Assembly: GCF_021155775.2 (NCBI RefSeq) | Contig: NC_060233.1 | Coordinates: forward strand, 26,887,456-26,951,455 | DNA length: 64,000 bases | From: Neodiprion pinetum | Lineage: Eukaryota; Arthropoda; Insecta; Hymenoptera; Diprionidae | Reading direction: 5' to 3' | Part shown: one piece after another, positions 59,601 through 64,000 of the stretch | How the letters are laid out: each line of letters opens with the position of its first letter | How positions within the stretch are numbered: position 1 is the first letter of the stretch | Position numbers and translations under genes: made by a program | The notes under the pieces: model-generated | What the model was told of the DNA's origin: nothing | Seen by the model: only the letters and a program-made list of their open reading frames with translations | Databases searched by the model: none

Positions 59601-62600
59601 AGATGAGGTGGAGGAGGAGGACGAAGGTCGTTGGAGGTGGTCGGAGGTGGTTGACGGCGGTTGGAGGAGTTCGGAGATAGTTCGGTGTGGTTGGCAGTGG
59701 ACGCGGTTACGCTTCTTCTCGCGGGGATGATCGAGCTGATCGACATTCCTAAGTCGCAGTCGACACGTAGTCTTACGTACTCACTTTGTACCGACTCAAT
59801 CTCAAGCTTTCATACCGACACTACTTTGGCTGCTACGAAAGTCGGTGCGAGCCCGTTAGGTAGAGTCGATAGAGCAGAATCCTCCTACTCTCTCACGCCC
59901 ACCTGGGCCCACTTACCCGCCGAAAACTAACTAAGATATTCAGACAATTTCTATCAGTTTTGTTTCGAAAGAATTGCCCGACCGCAAATTCCATGCCCTT
60001 ATTTGTGAAGAATGTTACAAAAAGTTTCTGACAAAAGAACTTTCGAATTTTTAAATCGATTTTTACAACTTCTGAAACATTTTTTCAGAACAAAAAAATT
60101 GTTTTCGCCAAATACCTTCATAAATATAAGCTTCTGGCGACACGTGTGTTTATCAAAGTTATAGGTCTCGTCCAGATGCGTATTTTCAGTCTTTTACATT
60201 TTTTCACTCACCTGCATAATTTTTTGTTCGAATTGTTGAGCACACCTGAAATATAAGTCATATTTTCATCTATAATAATTAAGCTGGCACTTATACTCCG
60301 ATCAATACGAATGACTGTTTGATGTATCATTGTCACGGTAATGTTAGAAAAATGCGTATCCATGTTTCAGCATGTTAATTCCAAACTCGAACATCATCAT
60401 TGTCTGTATCAGCAGGCGTTGGCATATTGCAACTACCGCACTTCTCTACCGTTTGGTGATGCGAGTATTTTTTTTTTTATTCATCGTCGTATATACTTGC
60501 GTTGAATATCAAATAAAAACGAATAAAACCTAGTAGAAGTAACGAACTTGATTTTATGAGAGATAAACCGGCTAGTAATCCCATCATGCAAGTTATGTTA
60601 AAAGCGTCAACGTATTGACGATAATGGACGATAAAATATTAAATGAGATCAACTTTACTGATATTTATTGAACAAGTGTAACGCTCCAAAGCAATAGTGA
60701 AACCAAATATCGTTTGAATGCTACTATTGTTTGACGGTCATCATTATAATTGTATTCTCACTATATCGCTGTAACAAACTATTGCTGTAATTTGTTTACA
60801 TGCTAAAACATGTCAAATAATACGGAAGGCGCGCACAGAGTTCTTATACCAAAACCTAAGATATAGTTTTCAGCTGGTGGGAGAGTAAAATAATCTCCGG
60901 CTACTGGATGAAAGTGAAGTCAGCGTTCAATTTTACAACAACGTATCAGTGCTGGACTCTTCCGGTGTTGAAAACGAATTTTCTGTTGACACATTGTCAA
61001 CCATTATTGAATTTCGCAATCTTATCCCGATTCATGTTCGATTACTGGGATTAGCTGCGAATAGTAATCGTAAGAAATCTTTGGTCCGATACAAAGGAGA
61101 GTTATAACGTAATGGACTATATGGATTAGCACCTGACAATCTTACCATTGCGTTACACAAGATCATTCTACTCACTCGTTATCATATCGAATTAGCTAAA
61201 CATCAAAGCCACTTACCTTTCCATTCTTTGGTAAGCATGTAAACGTATTTTGTGAGTATTTATACAGTATTCAAAATATTTTGCAGCGTGAAACTCAAAA
61301 TACATCAATGGCCAATGAAGCTCGCAAAGAACCATTTTAATTCTGTATGGAATCCCTAAGTTCTGTGAATTTTCAAACGTTTCAGATCTCTTCCCACAGA
61401 AAAACCATAAGACTATAAAGCACTGAAGTCAAATTTCATCAGGAACGAATGTTTTCCTATTAAAATCGCTATTTTCCGGAAGTAACAATCATTATCAGAT
61501 CGATACGCCGATATTCTCACCGAATTTTCCGAAACTAATTTCGAGCGTAATTTTTCATAAAAAAATACTACACGAAAGAATCATCCAAAATCTCCAAATT
61601 TAAACTCTGCACACTAAACTCGAAAATCAGAAAGCCGGTCTAAAATTCTCATCATCACAAAATTTATCACCAAAATTTAATCAAGTCCTTGAAACTTTCT
61701 AGCGAAATGCAGTTATCTGGTGAAAATAGGAGTACCAACAAGAATTCGGGGCGACAAAAAAGTATAAAACAGCAGTAGTATTCAAGACTCACCATCCAGC
61801 CCGGCAGTCCAATTTCTCCAGTCGCGCCATTTTTCCCAGCGGGTCCAGGAGGTCCAGCCGGTCCCGGCGATCCTTGTTTCCCCTTCCTTCCCCTAGCGCC
61901 CTTTTCGCCCTTGATGGTCACGTAATCCCCAGGACCCGCAATGGCCGTCACTCCTGGCGGTCCTTTCTCACCCCGTTCGCCCTTCGTCCCGGGAGTCCCG
62001 CTGGATCCGGGCAGCCCATCTTTTCCTGGTTCGCCCTTGTTGCCCTGGGGACCCTGGATTCCGTTGACCCCGGGAATACCGGCGGGACCCAAATCCCCTC
62101 GGTCACCCTTCTCACCCTTCGAGCCGAAATCACCCTTGAATCCCTGATCACCCTTGTCTCCTTTGTCGCCCTTCTCACCTGGATCTGTAATTCCACAGTT
62201 TTTCGGAATGTTACATTTCAGTTGAGGTTTCGAGAGCACCAACAATTTTGAGATGTTGTAAAGATTTTTTAAGGTCGCGAAAAGCTCGTGGATTTCAGTT
62301 AGTAATTACAAGACTCTCGGCATTCAGTAGGATTTTATTACGAATAATTTTCATCGGGGTAACAGAATGCTAGAAGATAATAGCAGATAAATTGCGAATG
62401 GACTGTGCAGAATTTTTATCGAAGCTTGAAGGCGGGTTGTTATGTTCGTTGAAAGGTTTTAAGATCGCAAAAGAATTTCCAAGAAACTTCGTTGAATTTC
62501 CGATGGCGAATATCTTTAAATGACTGGACAAGGATTTCAAGTAAATATTAATTGTCTTTGGTAAACTTCACTAAAATGAACTTGAATGTCACTTAAACTT

Positions 62601-63653
62601 TGGCCAAAAATTTTTATACTCTCGAAGGATTAGATACGTTTCTGCCGGATTTTAGCACAGTTTAATGAAATTTAACAAACTTTCCTGGATTATATAGGGA
62701 TCCTATCAATTTCATGAAACTTCAAAAGGTTTATTAGAAGGATTTGTCAAATATGAAGAGTTTCACAAGGATTGAACAAGAATTGTGATTAACTTTGCAA
62801 GAAAATCATACATCACGTTCAACGTTATACATCTACGACAGACTTTCAATTAAAATGAATGTTTTTTCGAGAAATTCAGAGAGGTCATAGGAAAACCTTA
62901 AGTCTTTGAAAAAACTTTACGAAAATTTCAAGAATTTCACTAAAATCTCAACATAATTACACACAGCTTGATGGAATTTCACCGATTTCGCGTGGGTCTC
63001 GGGAACTCCGAAAAATATTTTCTCATATATACGCGTCGAAGGTCTTTGTTTGAATTTCACAAGCTTACATCAGATGTAATAAAAATCCGACGAGGATCAT
63101 TGATAATCGTCAAATTTCCTTCTCGAGATTTCAACGTTTTGAATTCTGCATTTTTTTTCCAAGGGTAAATCTACGCAACACATATCAACCACTAATTTAA
63201 ATAAATATTTTTTTCTATTCCGTAGAATGAACGGTTGATGTTGGACCTGATCACACCAATTTCATCGCCCAAAAATATCAATAAAACTGTACCTATATCA
63301 CCAACGTTTATTCCACCTTCCGACTTGGGTCCTGGAGGCCCTGGAGGTCCGGTAGGTCCCATTTTTCCTTCGGGACCAGCGTCTCCTTTGCTGCCCTTTT
63401 CAGCTGGCGTGCCGTTTGCTCCTGGAGCTCCTGGAACTCCCGGTGCTCCAGGCGATCCGGGCTCTCCCTTAAATCCTTGGAGCCCTGATGAGCCGTCCTT
63501 TCCGTGGTCACCCTTCGTACCCTTCAGACCCATTTCGCCTTTCACTCCCTTCGCACCCGCTACCCCAGTTTCCCCCTTAGGCCCACGTTCTCCTGGAGTA
63601 CCAGGATCACCTTTGTGGCCGGGAAGTCCGGGACGCATCGTTATTCCTTCCAT
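41373..63653 (-). CDS. Mp: Multiplexin, collagen alpha chain of type XV/XVIII with endostatin (3' part; 5' end outside window)
   Basis: Twelve minus-strand exons are visible: 63293-63653, 61793-62184, 47794-47898, 46975-47236, 46582-46656, 46197-46291, 45713-45805, 44903-45025, 44770-44784, 43920-44117, 43715-43830, 41373-41688. Their spliced length is 2151 nt, an unbroken frame of 716 residues plus stop. Domain order is Gly-X-Y collagen with interruptions, a charged helical linker, the NC1 trimerisation domain (VGTLAYIIDEEALLVRVNNG), a Pro/Thr hinge and endostatin with its four cysteines. This order is diagnostic of collagen XV/XVIII; Drosophila has one such gene, Multiplexin. The protein is a secreted basement-membrane collagen acting in motor-axon guidance, synapse and heart tube development in flies. 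The upstream N-terminal domains lie beyond 64,000. One intron of 13.9 kb carries a large palindromic repeat. Confidence 0.94.
41689..43714 (-). other. Mp intron between endostatin exons 2 and 3
   Basis: 2.0 kb, AT-rich, with a decayed tandem repeat at 42880-43260 and no supported frame. The 76-codon frame at 42094-42324 is unrecognised. Confidence 0.6.
42880..43260. repeat. Degenerate tandem repeat, about three copies
   Basis: Units near 42885, 43010 and 43185 share TTTGATGATTT..GWCKRAATCWACGCGGYTYTTTT...AAAATKRACTAAWTTTTGAATKTCATYGG, with the third copy most diverged. The period is roughly 125-155 bp. Confidence 0.5.
43715..43830 (-). CDS. Mp: Mp endostatin exon 2
   Basis: Acceptor TTGCAG, donor GTACGA, phase 2. 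Encodes GDVLFNSWKEMFNGDGAYF and RIYSFSGKNILTDFS, matching LLFPSWEALFSG and RIFSFDGKDVL of human. Confidence 0.93.
43920..44117 (-). CDS. Mp: Mp endostatin exon 1
   Basis: Acceptor TTTTTAG, donor GTATGA. Contains GDMHGIRGADYSCYRQSRRAG and STFRAFLSSRVQNVDSIV, near-diagnostic for endostatin (human GGMRGIRGADFQC and TFRAFLSSRLQDLYSIV). The first endostatin Cys is present. Confidence 0.95.
44770..44784 (-). CDS. Mp: Mp 15-nt microexon (proposed)
   Basis: Five codons, WYPKM, flanked by a pyrimidine-rich acceptor (TTCCCTCGTCCGCTGCTCAG) and a GTAAGG donor. It is phase 0 on both sides and keeps the frame. It places WYPKM directly before LRMAALNEP, comparable to FQPVLHLVALN in human endostatin. Without it the frame is also intact, so it could be skipped. 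Confidence 0.6.
44903..45025 (-). CDS. Mp: Mp hinge exon
   Basis: 41 codons, phase 0. LGSLLPITTPAPPTTAPPPI is a Pro/Thr hinge of the kind cleaved to release endostatin; ISNLVNQILLKTDGTG follows. A different frame is also open here but lacks homology. Confidence 0.85.
45071..45593. mobile_element. MITE in Mp intron, about 520 bp
   Basis: Terminal inverted repeats of roughly 85-100 bp: left AGGGTGAATTCCTAACGACT..., right inverted ...AGTCGTTAGGAAATCACTCT. They share CGTCGT...TAAAATT...GCGCACG...CTACA.TCCGAGAG. There is no transposase frame. It lies between the trimerisation and hinge exons. Confidence 0.7.
45713..45805 (-). CDS. Mp: Mp trimerisation domain exon
   Basis: 31 codons, phase 0 on both sides. 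VGTLAYIIDEEALLVRVNNG and WQYIA form the conserved core that holds three chains together in collagens XV and XVIII. Confidence 0.92.
46197..46291 (-). CDS. Mp: Mp NC1 start exon
   Basis: Acceptor TTTTCAG, donor GTACCG. Encodes SGTVSTRGPPESTTKIVPG then AVTFQNTEAMTK, the first strand of the collagen XV/XVIII trimerisation domain. Confidence 0.85.
46582..46656 (-). CDS. Mp: Mp helical linker exon
   Basis: 75 nt, phase 1 to 1. Encodes PRSSLDEIKALRELKQLKEL..., a charged amphipathic helix with a Leu repeat that may form a short coiled coil before the NC1 domain. Confidence 0.82.
46975..47236 (-). CDS. Mp: Mp last collagenous exon
   Basis: Acceptor AATAG, donor GTATAC, phase 1. Gly-X-Y runs (VKGDKGDAGTPGTPGQPG, PGPPGPPGPPGSPG) are broken by PPSLGKYIPV and end in a non-collagen GHIFMDPGDSRYGSRQ segment. 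Confidence 0.9.
47794..47898 (-). CDS. Mp: Mp collagenous exon after the 13.9-kb intron
   Basis: Acceptor CCAACAG, donor GTGAGT, 35 codons, phase 0. Begins GRPGPAGIPGNPG, so joining to the previous exon gives G-L-P-G-W-M-G-R-P with triplet register intact. Confidence 0.9.
50372..50425. repeat. (CATACAT)n-type microsatellite, copy 1
   Basis: Runs of ATCATACATCAT. Related runs at 53756-53842 and, inverted, 58408-58512 follow the same flanking module. Confidence 0.75.
50634..51010. repeat. 60-bp tandem repeat, about 6 copies
   Basis: The unit reads GCTCCAGGTCCACTACCTGG then TGNAACTCGACTTTCAGGAC and AAGCGCTCCGTAGTTTCTGC. Copies start near 50634, 50694, 50754, 50866, 50926 and 50986 with shortened or drifted units between. 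Short frames across it are by-products. Confidence 0.75.
51480..52090. repeat. AT-rich module repeated in tandem (two copies here)
   Basis: Copies at about 51485-51760 and 51829-52110 share GAGYTTAACACTTTTATRATATTTAATGG..., CTTGTCATGYTTACAATGA, GCGCAAGCA...CAGTAGCTAT and GATGTGTTCTYATGCTTGGA, and end in GTGG/GAGG-rich sequence. Related copies lie at 55818-56075 and inverted at 56700-56965. Confidence 0.75.
52230..52562. repeat. Purine hexanucleotide tract and its inverted pyrimidine partner
   Basis: 52232-52335 is GTAGGA/GTAGAA repeated (plus strand). 52420-52560 is CTCCTA/CTTCTA/CTGATC repeated, i.e. the complementary sense. The two would form a hairpin of about 100 bp. The open frame across it (52195-52572, Val/Glu then Pro/Thr repeats) reflects the repeat. 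Confidence 0.75.
53155..53612. repeat. Direct repeat of about 110 bp, two copies
   Basis: 53155-53265 and 53490-53612 both contain ACCCCTTTG.ATTTTTG.C.AAAATTTTCGC...GAAAAGTGCTGGAAT...CACTATTCCGACG.AATTTT and end in CGACTGGG/CGATTGGG. It is probably the ends of a dispersed element. Confidence 0.65.
53756..53842. repeat. (CATACAT)n/(CGTACAT)n microsatellite, copy 2
   Basis: ATCATACATCATA units with CGTACAT variants. Inverted counterpart at 58408-58512. Confidence 0.75.
54101..55595. repeat. 115-bp satellite, 13 tandem copies (left arm)
   Basis: Units start every 115 bp from 54101 to 55481 with CTCGACTTCCAGGATAAGCG and end TCCGCTRATAAAATTT. Copies differ at a few positions (GTTTACA/GTTCACA, AGTAGCTG/AGTGGCTG, GATAA/AATAA), with the variants grouped in blocks. 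No open frame persists. The last copy is altered (GTACGCACATAA). Confidence 0.95.
56069..56345. repeat. G-rich purine tract (left of palindrome axis)
   Basis: GGACGAGGAGGA repeats grade into GGGGAGG/GGGAAGG runs and an uninterrupted run of about 14 G near 56323-56336. High G-quadruplex potential. Long Gly/Arg/Glu frames here are composition artefacts. Confidence 0.85.
56407..56692. repeat. C-rich pyrimidine tract (right of palindrome axis)
   Basis: The inverted counterpart of the G-rich tract: CCTCCCTCC runs then TCCTCCTCGTCC repeats. A spacer of about 60 bp (56346-56406) that is not self-complementary separates the two. Confidence 0.85.
57167..58201. repeat. 115-bp satellite, 9 inverted copies (right arm)
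   Basis: Units end every 115 bp with CGCTTATCCTGGAAGTCGAG from 57281 to 58201 (9 x 115 bp). The sequence is the reverse complement of the left array with its own variants (for example the final unit reads GCGCTTGTTCTGGAAGTCGAG). Confidence 0.95.
58408..58512. repeat. (GATGTATGAT)n microsatellite, inverted copy
   Basis: Inverted counterpart of 53756-53842, with a different number of units. Confidence 0.75.
59302..59660. repeat. GGAGGT/GAGGAC-rich minisatellite
   Basis: Irregular GTGGTTGGAGGTGGT and GAGGACGACGAGG units. Similar text ends the AT-rich modules at 51.7-52.2 and 55.7-56.1 kb. The 237-codon minus-strand frame across it (59033-59746) is Pro/Ser/Thr-rich and looks like a repeat artefact. 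Confidence 0.65.
61793..62184 (-). CDS. Mp: Mp collagenous exon with RGD
   Basis: Acceptor ACAG, donor GTGAGT. 130 codons of mostly Gly-X-Y, with one interruption (VTAIAGPGDYVTI) and a GDRGDLG segment (RGD codons 62101-62093) that could bind integrins if exposed. It ends GLPGWM exactly at a triplet boundary. Confidence 0.92.
62185..63292 (-). other. Mp intron
   Basis: 1.1 kb AT-rich intron with recurring short AATTTCA..AAA motifs. Nothing else recognised. Confidence 0.6.
63293..63653 (-). CDS. Mp: Mp collagenous exon (first in window)
   Basis: Acceptor CAG ends at 63654, donor GTACAG from 63292, phase 1 out. It encodes Gly-X-Y triplets (PGLPGHKGDPGTPGERGPKG...) and ends with an interruption, SEGGINVGDI. 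Preceding exons must lie beyond 64,000, since the Met here is internal by domain logic. Confidence 0.9.
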
Positions 63654-64000
63654 CTGATTGGGAAATAATCGTTTGAGTCGTTTGAAGAGATTGTTTTATA
63701 AGATCAGAGATGTCAAATTTGATAATGCTTTTAATTTCTTTATGTTACGAGTCGAATTCTGACGGGGTTAAGAATGTAGAATGAATTTTCAGAACGAGTC
63801 GAAATATCGAAAAGTGAAAATATGGAGAGGCAAGGTATAGAAAATATGTGTATAAGGAAGTCAGAATTATGACTATTCTACGTTGTGCCTAATTGTAAGC
63901 ATATTTTTACTCATTCTGACGATTCACATATGATTTGACTTTGTTTATGCATCTCCACTTTTTGTTATTTCGACTTTCTACACTTTCAAATTCTATGATG
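63654..64000 (-). other. Mp intron (partial)
   Basis: Sequence upstream of the first visible collagen exon; AT-rich, nothing else seen. Confidence 0.6.

Larger units (their letters stand above)
48160..61165. repeat. Large nested imperfect inverted repeat in Mp intron (about 13 kb)
   Basis: Outer arms at 48160-48545 and 60785-61165 are inverted copies, running from TGTAACGCAAT... through GCAGCTAATCCCAGTAATCG to TATTTTACTCTCCCACCAGCT. Inside, 49790-50470 pairs with 59060-58375, 49240-49450 pairs with 59300-59090, and 53625-56345 pairs with 58660-56410. The left side also holds an extra block (50.5-53.6 kb) containing an inverted copy of 49230-49650 (at about 52780-53140). The axis of the inner palindrome is near 56,380. 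There is no transposase frame. It could be a foldback-type element complex or a local inverted duplication. Confidence 0.85.

Noticed and set aside
59033..59746. 237-codon minus-strand frame rich in Pro, Ser and Thr
   Set aside because: It spans the GGAGGT minisatellite and part of a repeat module; no domain and no splice context.
61874..62251. Plus-strand frames over the collagen exon (also 63235-63657)
   Set aside because: Antisense shadows of the Gly-X-Y coding sequence.

Overview
The window looks like insect nuclear DNA, most likely from a hymenopteran (that rank is inference). It is AT-rich, its genes have short introns with standard GT-AG splice sites, and it contains an insect-type C-type lectin, a zucchini gene, THOC1 and a collagen XV/XVIII (multiplexin) gene. 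MITE-like elements sit in several introns. No bacterial-style genes, rRNA, tRNA or intact transposase genes were found.

Layout. At 1-441 (minus) is the 5' part of a C-type lectin gene with a TATA box at 501-508; it runs off the left edge. From about 0.5 to 24.5 kb I find no gene I can name. This stretch holds a GC-rich patch with a second TATA box (8.5-9.1 kb), a decayed tandem repeat (9.85-10.65 kb), a GC-rich promoter-like patch with a GA microsatellite (20.6-21.4 kb) and one exon-like open frame (23.9 kb). At 24,617-27,231 (minus) is a complete three-exon zucchini/PLD6 gene (213 aa), the mitochondrial nuclease of piRNA biogenesis, with an inverted-repeat element in intron 1. At 33,678-37,675 (plus) is a complete eight-exon THOC1/Hpr1 gene (651 aa); most of its intron 2 is a MITE. 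From 41,373 to beyond 63,653 (minus) run twelve 3' exons of a multiplexin-type collagen: collagenous exons, NC1 trimerisation domain, hinge and endostatin. The reading frame is continuous for 716 residues and includes a proposed 15-nt microexon.

The most unusual object lies in the 13.9-kb collagen intron (47,793-61,792 region). It is a nested, imperfect inverted repeat of about 13 kb (48,160-61,165). It carries 13 direct copies of a 115-bp satellite unit on one side and 9 inverted copies on the other, and an extremely G-rich/C-rich centre near 56.4 kb. The 115-bp unit looks like a fusion of two other repeat families found in the same intron, a 60-bp minisatellite and an AT-rich module, so the birth of a satellite may be visible here. 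Because it lies in an intron, its transcript could fold into a long double-stranded hairpin.

Functional links. Zucchini acts in piRNA processing. THO complex subunits are known in Drosophila to bind piRNA precursors, so two genes tied to RNA-based silencing lie 6.4 kb apart. THOC1 (plus) and the collagen (minus) are convergent. Exon coordinates were derived by hand from splice sites, frame continuity and family similarity. No alignment or database search was run.
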